Positions 37,140-55,200 of a stretch of DNA of 64,000 nucleotides are shown here, in pieces. The notes beneath the pieces are model-generated. The model was given only the letters and a program-made list of their open reading frames with translations. It was not told where the DNA came from and ran no database searches. Source of the DNA: Cranoglanis bouderius (Eukaryota > Chordata > Actinopteri > Siluriformes > Cranoglanididae); contig CM042540.1 of the NCBI GenBank assembly GCA_023630585.1, positions 15,164,574 to 15,228,573 on the forward strand. The letters are read 5' to 3'. The translations under genes and the position numbers were made by a program. Each line of letters begins with the position of its first letter. Position 1 is the first letter of the stretch.

Positions 37140-37643
37140 AACATTTCCAGTTGATTGGAACTTCTTAATTATTGCCCTGATGGTGGAACTCGTGCTATTT
37201 TCTTATACCCACTAACCATTTTGTGAAGCTCAACAACCTTTTGCCGCACATCACAGCTATATTCCTTGGTCTCTGGCCTATATGTTATCTCATATTTATA
37301 CCCCTGTGAAACAGGAAGTCATGGTTGAACAATTTCCTGTTCCTAGTCACCCAGGTGTACTAAAAAGAAAATTTTTATACATCATAATCTCAATGGGAAT
37401 ATATTTCAAATATATTTTCTCATATGAATTCATAGGGAGGCCAATGATTGTTGCACACCTATATTTAACAAAGATTTTGTTTTTAGATAAACCGGTGTTG
37501 TCTGCAACTGTTTGATATCCATGAGAGCAGAGTATTTTTGTGAATTTTTTTTTGAACAAAATATCAAAAGGTTAAGCAATAAAGAGAATTTTTCACAGCC
37601 TTCTTTGCTCATATTTACCAAAGGTGCTAAGATTAGTGGAGGG

Positions 37644-37644
<1 letters not shown>

Positions 37645-37706
<62 letters not shown>
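37645..37706. repeat. (TG)n microsatellite
   Basis: About 31 TG units at the right edge of the degraded Tc1 element, apparently replacing its terminal bases. Confidence 0.95.
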
Positions 37707-38790
37707 TGTCTCTGTATAATATACAGATACACACACTCCTGAACACTTATACACTGTGTACTACTTCAGTTACTACCTGGATTCATGTCTACTTCCTGGC
37801 CTTCATTAAAATGTCAGGATCTATGAATATATATTAATATGTAATTATATTATGTTCATTATATAATAATGTGAAATAGTAAAAATAACTATTAAAATAG
37901 CTCACATTTGTCACAGGACAACATATTCTAATTATTTTTTTTTTAACCAGTAGCCCCAACTACAATTTTGTTATGTTCAGTGTCATTAGCAAAATTAGCT
38001 AGCAAAGAGGTTATGGGGCTAAATAACTTCATTCCCAAGTAAATAGAATATTGGGCTATGATATGCTCAAACCATCACAAACCTATTTGATGACTTTTGT
38101 ACTACTATTTTATCCATTAACCATTCAAAAATCACATCTTTAAGTTCAGGGGTACTTTAAACATTTTCTGTGTACTTGATTTTATGACAAGCCCAAATGT
38201 TGCAGACCATAAGTGAATTACTCCTTATTATTTATTATTTATAGGCTCATCAATCCAAAACTCCAAACAAATTCATCAGTTTAACTTCATATACTAACAC
38301 ATTTAGGTTAAAGCAGCCACTAAGTAGGTTGTGCATTCATACAGAAGAGTGGGGACATTCTGCAATTGCAATATCTTTTGGAAGAATGATGGTCATCATT
38401 CCAGTTACAGAGACTTGTAGGATCTGTGCCAAGTTGCACTGAAGCTATTCTGGCAGCTTGTGGTGACCCAACACCTTATAAAGAACATTTTGTCATTTTT
38501 TCCCTTTAATTTGTCATCCAATCTGTAGTTGTTTCAAATTATTACACCAGCACCAAACCCCTGTACTTCAGATACCATGAAATGGCCACAGATGGAGTGA
38601 TCTATTCTTGATATTCTTACATAGGAAATGTCTCAGTGATTTGTATGCTTGCAGCAACATCTAGTGGTGAATTCATTTCACTCACATCAAAATCATAGGT
38701 CTCTGTACATTAACATTATCTGAAAAACAAAGTAAGAGACAAACAGTGCAGCATCAGTCAAATAGGTTCACAAATAAGGATCCTCATCAC
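37707..38790. other. Intergenic 3' flank of the TRIM gene
   Basis: AT-rich sequence with no gene recognised. The part nearest 38790 is presumably TRIM 3' UTR. Confidence 0.5.
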
Positions 38791-45007
<6,217 letters not shown>

Positions 45008-45430
45008 GGTGGGGACGGAAGGTTGAGGTCCCTGTAGATCTTGAAACAATCCACCGCTTAAAAATACAAGACTTATATTTTAGACCTAGAGTGGGTGGAG
45101 TTGATGACTGGTATAACAGGTCTGTTTCCATGTATGTCATGGGTGAGTTGCATAAGAACATCACTAGTTTCAATTGGTTTTAAATGATGCAGGCTGAGAG
45201 GATTTTGAAAATGTGGATTGACTGGTTTCACAATCACTACATAACTCACAGTGCATACTAATGAAGAAACATTACCCTATAGGTATTAGCAGTGTTTAGA
45301 ATGAAGGATTGTTTGTTTTCTCAGTGGGAAAGTCCTGAATGCAGAAGTATTGACGTCAACCTGTAGTAGGCATTTCTACAATGAACAAGAAATAGTGCGT
45401 AGAATGAATAGATTTTTCAAAACTTGTGTG

Positions 45431-45490
<60 letters not shown>

Positions 45491-48319
45491 CTGTTTCAAA
45501 GTATTATGAATACTTTTTCATTAAAGTACTGTAATGTGACAAAATCCACAACTTTTAACACTTTCAGGTCTTTACTTAAATCGATTAACACTTGGTTCTA
45601 CAGAAAAGCCTTCGACTTATCATGACAATTTGAATCCCAGCAACGCCACAGCCATCTGTGGCAAGAGAGCATAATCAGCTTTCTTGGTTCATTCTTGGTC
45701 TGTTCATGTTCTCACTGTGATCAGATCTCATGGCTTTTTCTTTTCTTTTCCTCCACTTAACTTACAAGTCTCTCAGAAGATATTGGACTGCCTTTTTAAC
45801 ATCTCTTCCTGGATGGTGATTCATCCTGTGACACTCAACCTCAACTAATCTGAACTGATATGTATGGGTGAAGAACTCCCCTCAGCAGGAACGGTCAATT
45901 ACCAACAACACAATTACAGCCCATCCTCTGGCACACATGCTAAAACTTGATGGGAGGTGTGTGAATTTGGATAGATTAGCTCCACTAATTGCCCCTAGGT
46001 GTGTGTGAATGATGAGCAACCATTCAATGTCACCAATGCAAACCATGAATTAAAGTGTTGTGCATTTTATTGTCTACAAAACTAATCTCTGGATAAATGC
46101 ATCTGCTAAATAATGAAATGTCAATATAAGAAGTTAGTGATTAGTAATGATTTTAACATTATAATGCATGTTTTGAGAGAATGCCAAGTGAATTCTGTAA
46201 AATATCCCTTTGCTGGTATTTGTGAATGATGACTAAAAAGAAAACCCTATACAACTCAAGCAATCTACTACTACAAATTTATTATGCTTGTGTGATGATA
46301 AAGAGGATCATTTTGGAAATTATACAGTTAATTTCCAGTGTTTACTTGAAAGGACACGAGAGTTCAGTATTTGTTAACTTTGAAAAATGAAGGAGGGAAA
46401 GAAGCATTGAAGTAGCATAACATTTACTCCAGTAGGGGCATTTAGAAAGACCTGGCAACCAGCAGAGCACCGGAAAAGCTTGTGTGTTTATGCTCAAGGT
46501 GAGTGACTTGAGGAAAACAGCTGAATTAACGTGTTTAGTTTGAGTATCGGTTTGTTATTGATATTCACCAGTCTGTTCTGGTACAAATGTCCCAGGGGAA
46601 AAAAAACAAAGTTTTTTAAAAATTTATTATCTCGGTCAAATGACCGTTTACTTGGCAGTGAGGTAGCGGGTGTCGTGCTAATGCTAATGACAGCTCGGCC
46701 TGTGTAACGTTACCGGGTTAGTTTGGACTGATGGATAATGTCACCGCAAATATTTCATTTATATCTAATTAATATGTATAAACTGAGCTTGTATCCGATA
46801 TTTCTTTCTGAGGGACTGACATAGACCTGGTGTTAACATGTTGGCAGATTAAAGTTACAAAATCTCTTAGGGAAAGCCGCCACTGCTGATGTATGTCCAT
46901 AAACACTAACCTGACCTAGTTACATTAACTTACATAACTTCAGTAACATATTTGTACTAATGAACACAATATAAGCTTCTATTCAGTTGAAAGCCTAATT
47001 GAAACTGCAGACTCATCCAATGGGTGCTTTTGAAAAGTTATAAAAGCAAATACATTGAGAGTACAATAAGTTACATTAATTATGTCTTGGAAATTGAGGA
47101 TGAAACAACAAACAGAACCTACATTTCTAGAAATTCAGCACATGTAAAAGACACGCACCAGTCGTTCTGCAGCCCTGCTCTTCTGCACTGTTTCCCATTT
47201 TTCCTTTAACACACCTGATACGTTTCACATTATTTCTTTTAATTAGTCAGATAGTTGCGTCAGCTGTGCTAGATCTGGAAAAACTGGGAAGTGCTTTAGT
47301 ATCCTTGATGCACAGGATAGATTTATTTTCACAGTTTAAAAACCCCGATGTGATCCTATATAGCACAAGTTTCCAACCCTGGTTTTGGACTACCTCCATG
47401 TCCTATACATTTTTCCTGGTCTAATAGTCCCACTTGAACTGAAGAAAGGCTGTTAATTAGCTAATTATTTGAAGCACGCGTGTTAATGAAATGTGTAGGA
47501 CTGAGGGTACTCTATGATCAGGGTTGGAAACCTGTGGCTTAAAACATGCTTCTCGGTATTATTGCTAAGCTTTCCTATGTCGTAACATTAACACAGTTAA
47601 GAGTATTGTCTTAAAGAAATACTCTAGCAGTTTTCAGCCTAAACTTTATCTACTGCCCCTGTAGCATATGTGAGAGTACCGCTGACACCTTTTGTATTTT
47701 GTAAGGCGTGGCAAATCTTTTAACTCGAAACTAACTTATAATGGAAGTCTAAGTGCAGTTAATGAGTTAAGAGATGTTAATGCAAACTGTATCTTTTGCA
47801 GAATGCCTTAGATGGAACAACTTGTTCTTCAGAGGGAAGAATTGCCAGCATAGTTTTGTTGGTTTGTTTGTGCATGGATATCAAAACAACTGTAAATGTA
47901 AAATAACAAAAATGACTTTTTACTGTATTACTGTAGCATTAAAAAGTTAGACAAAGCAAATGGTTTGGTAAGACATTCTCCCTTGTCTGCCTCATCCTAA
48001 CACAACTGTTAAATTGTTCATATTTGCACTATATAGTTGTGTATTTTAAATGTCTGTTGACAGAATCCAACAACTATCCTTAGACTTCCATTGTAAGTGA
48101 GTTTGAAGTCAACTGGTTTTCCATTCTTGCATCAGTACAGGGAAATATGTCTCAAGTTTGTCTGTGGTAGTAGTAATGTCTGTGGTAACAAACACTACAG
48201 ATGTGATGGGTAGAGAGGTTCGGTTAATTAAACCGCAGCAAGCACAGAAATCTTGATGTGCAATAATATAGGTAAATGTGGCTCTTATGGAACTCATTCT
48301 GTCTCTTGTTTTCATCAGG
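45008..48319. other. Intergenic region between divergent TRIM and nudt8
   Basis: It contains a (TA)n tract at 45435-45487 and short SINE-type pieces near 45640 and 46060-46110 (CTGGATAAATGCATCTGCTAAATAA). Promoters of both genes should lie here. An upstream non-coding nudt8 exon is likely, because TTTTCATCAG precedes the start codon at 48320 like an acceptor. Confidence 0.5.
45435..45487. repeat. (TA)n microsatellite
   Basis: About 26 TA units upstream of the TRIM gene. Confidence 0.95.
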
Positions 48320-51062
48320 ATGTTTAGGAGTACTCAGTTTGTGATGTCAGCATGCCTACTGGGGACCCCTAGATCACTGTTTGGGAAACTCAACAACTCC
48401 AAGAAGAAAAATCTTGGAGAGACCGTGTGCAATAGCCTCCTCTCCCAGCCATTTTGCATGGTCAGTAGCGAGAGAAGACCACAGAGGAAACATCATTATA
48501 TGTCTAAGCCAAAGAACAGTAAATGTGTTTCACAAAAAACTCTTAAAAAACCTTTTTCTTGCCTTGTTGGCACAAGCTGCTCTGTCAATCCTGCAGACAC
48601 TACTGACTTCCTATCAGTGTGTAAAATAAATATCTCCGTACAGTACTGTTCAAATACCACTTTTTCAGATCATTTCAACCTCAAGGACTGTGTTGCTAAC
48701 AAGTGCCTACTACCTGAAAACCATAAAGGCAAACACAGAAGTTGTGTGGATAAGTGGAGAGCAGATCTAAATGGCAGCAGTAAAAGTCAGAAGAGCTACC
48801 ATAATGCAGGGAGCACATCCTTCACTAAGTCATATGAGTTAAATAAAGGGCTCTGGACTTCCTATCAAGAGCGATGGAAACATTGTGGACCTCTAAAATC
48901 CCAAATGTGTGGTTTGCACAGGAGAGTACCACAGCAGGCTGCTTTTGAAGACTGTCTATCAGCTGAAAATGAGGAACGCTGCAGAGTCCAACTGCAGTCC
49001 AACACTGCAATGTATGAGAAGGAGAGAGGGAAGAGCTGGGCAGCTGTGCTTGTGTCTCTGTGCACAGTAGGGGGAGAACCAGCCTTGCTTTTCACCCTTA
49101 GATCCAGCAAACTGAGGGGAAGACACAAAGGTGATGTCAGGTATGTTGGATTTGGCCTCAATGAATGTTTCCCAAACTGCACCTTGAGGCGCTGCATTGT
49201 TTCCACCCCACATTCATGGAATAAAGTACACAGTGGATTGGACTGAAAAATGTATCAAATCTCATCCAATACTGACCTGCACAATTTTACACCCAACTTT
49301 ATTTTATCCTGTATCTTTTGTTATCCTGTGTGAACATGAAATTAAATGTTCTTAAATCTTAGTTTACCATGAGCTAGACTGAGTGGGGTTGAACATAATG
49401 TTCAGAGTCATTTACAGAGAGTACAGTGAAAAAACACAAGAAAACAGCATTCCACTTTAATTTCTACATAAAATCCTATTGCATGACCATTGCAGTTGAA
49501 AGGCTGATCATTATGTACACTATCAACTAGCTGTAGCCTCTGTGTTAAGCAATACTCTAAAGCTAAGTCTTTTTTTGTTTTGTTTTATGCTTCTTTGTTT
49601 TATTTTTTGCATATTAGCTTCTTTAAATGGGATTTTCATATTTAAAGGAAAATTTACTGTCAGCTGGAAACATATTTTCTTTTTTGTGTGCAGTTTTGCA
49701 GGCGGAAAACAAGACCCCTCTGACAGAAACATTGTGGAAACAGCACTGCGGGAAGCCAGGGAAGAACTGGGGATTAACGTGACTAAAAATGATGTGTGGG
49801 GGGTTTTGAAGCCACTGAATGATAAGGTGAGTTTGAACTACTGGGGGATCAAACCCCAATCATCTGTAACATGACCTGCTAAACATTTTTACAGACATGA
49901 CTGTTACAGTTGTGTTCTCTAATCCAGTACAGTAACATAATTGGACACAAGTTAAATCAACTTTAAAGGGGAAAAAGTTACTCAGTCAAATAGGCTTGGG
50001 ATCAACTATCCAGTAAACATGATTCAGCGGTATAGTACAGATGCTATCTCCCATACTTCTGTTACACGGTTTCAGGGTGTGGCCATGCCTGTACTGTATA
50101 GACATGATCATTGTCTCATTTTAATCAAAACAGTGTGGAGTAGTAGTGGATTCTCATCTCCCACAAGTAACTTTTTTTTAGTGTTGCTACTTTGGTAATG
50201 GGTTTTCTAGAAAATAACATATATGCTGATTTGACAAAAAGTTTGACAAAAAGCACACTGTTAGATCTATCAAACTTTTGCAGGTGCAACCCAGATTAGA
50301 ATGTAATCTATCTATAGCTGTAGTAACTTCTTCCATTCCCCTGCAACACTGATGTTATATAAATGTGTTGCAAGTGTGATTGAATATCTGAACGAATCTT
50401 GTTGTACTTGTACAGTGACAAAGATATTTGTATTGATATGATTTTAAGGTTAATGGGGGTGGGTTAGCGATTAGATCATGCATGATTCCAATGGACCAGA
50501 TGGACACAGATACAACAAAATAATTGATTAATTTTTTTTGCCCCTTTGAAATGGCTGTCATGGTAAATACTGACAATTTTTCAAAGCATTGGCATGATTC
50601 AGCACTTTCCACTATTTAAAACATGTCTGTTCCCCTTTAAAGAGTTTAAAATAGTTGCTTATATTAAAGGACAAAATCAATCAGCATTTACAATAGTCCT
50701 CTTCCATTATCTTTTCAGTCAGGAATGATGATTGCTCCTGTATTAGCTAACCTTGGGCCACTAGAGACTCTAACACTCCGTCCCAATCCGAGTGAGGTAA
50801 ATAATGTAGTTGAAATATTTGTCCTCAGATGATGATTGCTTGGCTTGCTTCACTTGTCTTCTTCTGTGTTCCAAAGGTGGACGAGGTCTTCACCCTGACT
50901 GTTGCCCATTTATGCAACGCTCAGAACCGAGGATATACACATTTTCGCACTGGTAATAGCTATGGTTATACTCTTCCTGTCTTTCGCAGTGATAAGTATC
51001 GAATCTGGGGCCTGACCGCAATAGCGTTGGACCACACGCTCAAACTCATCATGCCGCTGTAA
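48320..51062 (+). CDS. nudt8: Nudix hydrolase 8 (mitochondrial CoA/nucleotide pyrophosphatase)
   Basis: NUDT8 is a mitochondrial Nudix enzyme reported to hydrolyse CoA species. Four exons (48320-49140, 49694-49826, 50719-50796, 50877-51062) give 1218 nt (405 aa). The Nudix box GX5EX7REUXEEXGU is intact in exon 2 (GGKQDPSDRNIVETALREAR then EELGI, about residues 277-300). The core matches human NUDT8 closely: CLSAENEERCR, LLFTLRSSKLRGRHKGDVSF, RPNPSEVDEVF, GYTHFRTG and YTLPVF(x5)YRIWGLTA. Unlike the mammalian protein, about 200 residues precede the first conserved block. This part is Lys-, Ser- and Cys-rich (MFRSTQFVMSACLLGTPRSL at the start) and could contain a mitochondrial targeting signal. 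The frame is open for 821 nt in a single exon. A downstream start cannot be excluded. Confidence 0.92.
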
Positions 51063-52239
51063 CATCTGTAGAGCCAACAGGTCTCTAAAAATGCTGAAAG
51101 ATTAAGAGATGACATCACTGTTTGCTTGTAATAATCGAATCATGACTGGTAGCATTCAATACAAACTTTGCATTTTTGTGCTGAGTGAACATTTTAAAAT
51201 TGTGTTGTTTACTATGTTTGATAATGAATGGTTTTATTGATAAGTAACTGCTCATCAAAGTTTTCAAGGAGGCTGGGATAATGTATAAAGATCTGCAAGC
51301 TATTTGCAGTTGATTGAATTAGCTGCTGTACAAAATATCAGTGTGGGGGAAAAAATTGTCTGATTAACTATGACAGTAATTTATGGTCAAACCCACTTCT
51401 ATACAATTAATAATTTACAGGTCCATTTTGGAGTGTTAATTGGTTAAATCATTTTGCTTTAGCACCAAATGAACCAGAAAGGGTGCAGATCTTTTCTGGT
51501 TCTAATAGCATCTTTTAAAAGTGCATTCTTCTTTTCTGAGGTATGTTTCATACTAAAGTGCAGTGTGATTTTAAACAAAGGTCTTATCACGTATTATGTA
51601 CATATTTTCAAGAAATTATCCTTCATATAATTGCCGATAAATCTACAGACTGGTCCAGCATGCTGAAAGTGAAATAAGTTTCTGTCAAGCAGTAACATTT
51701 CTAATTTATAGTAAAAATTACCATGATATATTAAATTGTCATTTAATATTTTTTTTTTGTTTAAAGTACCCATGCACTCAAAAAGATAATATGTTTGGTT
51801 AAAATCTATTAACCCAGAACATAGTTGCTTCCAAAAAAAAAAAAAAAAAAACACATCATGAGGCCACTGAAATTATCTCTAGCCACTGAAGAAGTTTGAT
51901 GTGAGTGTCTCTATGCTGTGAGATATACTGAGGGAGCTAGTCAGCATATGGCAGTTGAAAGACTGCGGCTGAGGCAGATAAGATGCAGATCCCAGCCACA
52001 GTTGTATTCTGTAGCTGAGCAAATTAAAAGGGTATAACTTAAATAAGAAACACAAGGTAGTTTATTGGAATTACAACATAGTACAAATGTATATATTTGG
52101 AGCACTCTGACAAACGTAAGCTTGAATTATCCTAATAAAAACTTTTAAATAATCACAAAGACACTCAAATCTGAAGCAGAACTTCCATAATGTTGAGTCA
52201 GTGAGTTTTGAAACGAGTCCGTGTAAGCAGTGCTGTATC
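51063..52239. other. Convergent 3' region of nudt8 and mfrp
   Basis: About 1.2 kb between two stop codons on opposite strands. It includes a poly(A) run near 51834-51850 but no gene. Confidence 0.5.
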
Positions 52240-55200
52240 CTATGGCACGGAGCACTGCATGGGGTCGTGTGAGTCAGGCAGCAGGTGACAGTTAAAGGGC
52301 CAGCTGAGGCTGAAGAGCTCCAGATCACGCACACACTGCTGTTCTGCCGCTGAACACACAGAGCTGCACGGCTGCAGCACACCACCCTGCACACTGCACT
52401 GCGGCACGAACAGCGCACACACGAGCTGCTGCAGGGGCTTAAAACACTCCAACTCCATCAGCACCTGACCAAAGAGGAGGTGGTACATATATAAAAAGAT
52501 ACAATGCATTAAACATTACAAGCAGGATACTGCGTGTTGTTACATACGCTGTACTGCTGAAGCACATAAGCAGCTTCTCTCTGATCAGCAATGGAGAGCC
52601 ATATGTTGGGGAAGGACGTGAGATTATAGCTAAGACCTTGGCACATCTCCACCTGAATGGGCTCACAAGATGAAGCTGTAGCAGACAATGATTAAGATTA
52701 AAATTTCAAATGAAATGGGCAGTGAAGGAAGGGTAATGGAGAACGGATCGACTTTCTAACCAACCCATGTAATAAGGAATTTGAGTATACTGGAATGAAC
52801 CTGAGACAGTCTGGATAAAGCCAGTCACTTCATTTCCAGGTTAGCTGAGACAAATTCCATTAGCATACTAGCAATACTAGCCAAAGATGATCAGTGTTGT
52901 AGCTGAGGTTCGGCACTCCCACCTCCAGTAAACACCAGTAAAGCGAGATAGGATATCCTCCACTTTTATCCACCTGTTTATAATGTCTCTGGGTCAGTGT
53001 TTGCTTCACAACCTCATCATTTACATTTACAGTTACAGCATTTGGCAGATGCCCTCATCCAAAGCAATTTACAGAAATAATTTGTGGTCTCCACCAAAAT
53101 CATATCATCACACTAGTGCTAACAGGCCAGCATCTAATCACACCTTGAGGATGGTAATATTACTGATTAGTATGATTGATAGTAGGATAGAGTATAGTAG
53201 AGTTTGGGGTGTGCTGATGTAAACTATATGGCCAAAAGTTTGTGGACACCTGACCATCACAGGACTACTGCTTGGAAGGTTGTGAGTTCAAATCCCAGCA
53301 CCACCAAGCTGCCACTGCTGGGCCCTTGAACAAGGCCCTTAACCCTCCACTGCTCAGTTGTATAAATTAGGTCAATGTAAGTCGCTCTGGATAAGGGCAT
53401 CTGCCTAATACCATAAATGTAAATCTATCTATCGTTCACAAACATTTATGATCAAATGATTGTTTCATGAAAACAAATTACACAGGGCATAATAACAGTC
53501 CAAATGAATGCACACTGTAACTGATTAAAACTTATACAAATCATTAAGTGTGAACAACCTTGTTGATGATAATGGGAACTGTTAAAATAAAAATTAGCTA
53601 ACATAACAAGGCAGTTTTTCGCTACCTTGTTATACTGATAGTTATGGCTAAATTGTAATGAATTAGATAGCTAGCTACAATATATGTGGAGTGTTGTTAG
53701 CTAGATTACATTTACAGCAGTTGGCAGATGCTCTTACCCAGAGCAACTTACATTTATCTCATTTATACAGCTGAGCAGTTGAGGATTAAGGGCCTTGATC
53801 AAGGGCCCAACAGTGGCAGCTTGGTGGTGCTGGGGTTTGAACTCATGATCTTCTGAGCAGTAGACCAATGCCTTAACCACTGAGATACCACTGCCCAATT
53901 ACACCATATTGTGTGAGTGCATGTTTAATAGTTTTTACTGTCCCTTTCTGACCAGCAATGCAAAATATTCTGCTGGGCAGCGATTCTCTTCATCTTCAAA
54001 GCTACCTGTGCTCTCCCAGTCAAACGACAGAAATCAAGCATTGTGTTGCAAGGCAGTAGTTGGGTGATACCAACTTGTGCAATGGAGGGGGGCTTTTAGT
54101 ATTTTTATCTGATTTATTATTACAAACTAACAATCAATTCAGAACACAAATAATGTTACAAAATAAATTATTCTACATGTTTCAGTTGATCATGGTATAA
54201 ATATTGGGGGAGTTGTAATTGCTAGTTCTGATTATTGGGGGGGTTACCTCCCCCCATCCCCCCCCCGGAAACTACGGCATTCTAGTTTATCCCAAAAGTG
54301 GGGTCGCGGTCATGGTGTAACAGGCTTGGGCCCCTTAGTTCCAGTGAAGGGAAAACTGTAGTGCTACAGCATACAAACATGTATACAACTATACAATTGT
54401 GTGCATCAAACTTTGTGGCAACTGTTTTGGGAAGGGTGTGATGGTCAGGTGTCCACATACTTTTGGCTATATAGTGTATGACATCTGAAAATCTGGTTCT
54501 TATTCTGTATTTTTAACAACAAAACACATAATGATTCTTTAATCTTTAAACAAAAATGTTATGTATGCCAGCTTTAAAGGAGAGGTTATCAGGTTACCCT
54601 ATTATGTTCATAGCAAAGCACAAGCATTAAGAAAAAAGTTCTTATATTATATTACATTACATATGGTTGTATCTCAGCAGTGTATGCATGTTCTTACTGA
54701 AAGGGGGATAGGTGGAGTTGTTGCAGTTTTGCTCATCTGAACCATCTTCGCAGTCATTCCAGCCATCACAGAGCCAGTCATGGTGCAGACATTCCCCTGT
54801 GCTGCAGGTAAACTGCTCTGGACTGCAGCCTCCTTAACAGGGTAAAATGAAACTACAAACATGAAATGTTATATATTCATAAATCTCTATAATGAATACT
54901 TGTGATAACTGACACTTTATAAATGGCAGCAATAGTTGTTTATATTGTTTCATAATAATGTGGTGCTACTGTGTATCTGTTTATTCATATCTGGTATCTT
55001 GTCACCAGTTTTACAGAGCATATTATTTACAATGATAATTGTTAATGTTGTGTCTGCACCCCAGTGACCTACAGTATGAAAGATCTGTCAAGTCTAAGCA
55101 TATAGTCACAGCCCATATAATACTCACTCTCTGAGAGAGAGATGACCTGATATGAGGCATAAAAGCCACTGTCAGCCACACCTTCATCAGCCACAAACAC

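Larger units (their letters stand above)
35704..37644 (-). mobile_element. Degraded Tc1-like transposon, interrupted by a solo LTR
   Basis: The left end GCCCTCCACTAATATTGGCA and the right end CTAAGATTAGTGGAGGGC are inverted copies. They are followed inward by matching AAATATGAGCAAAGAAGGCTG blocks. The transposase is on the minus strand, and the interior is split by the 424-bp insert at 36497-36920. The outer right tip has merged into a (TG)n tract, so the flanking TA is no longer visible there. Confidence 0.85.
53223..54478. mobile_element. Tc1-like deletion derivative carrying SINE insertions
   Basis: Inverted ends ACTATATGGCCAAAAGTTTG (53224) and TACTTTTGGCTATATAGTG (to 54478) match the element at 7933. 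The interior near 54325-54350 (GGCTTGGGCCCCTTAGTTCC) resembles the internal remnant of that element. Two SINE-type repeats at 53276-53430 and 53706-53895 interrupt it. It lies in the mfrp intron between the LDLa2 and frizzled exons. Confidence 0.75.

Noticed and set aside
53276..53430. True tRNA gene
   Set aside because: Only a B-box-like segment is present. There is no full cloverleaf, and the sequence continues as a SINE found in several copies.
52983..54480. Repetitive block as a possible CRISPR-like or regulatory array
   Set aside because: The repeats are SINE copies and Tc1 ends, not regularly spaced direct repeats.
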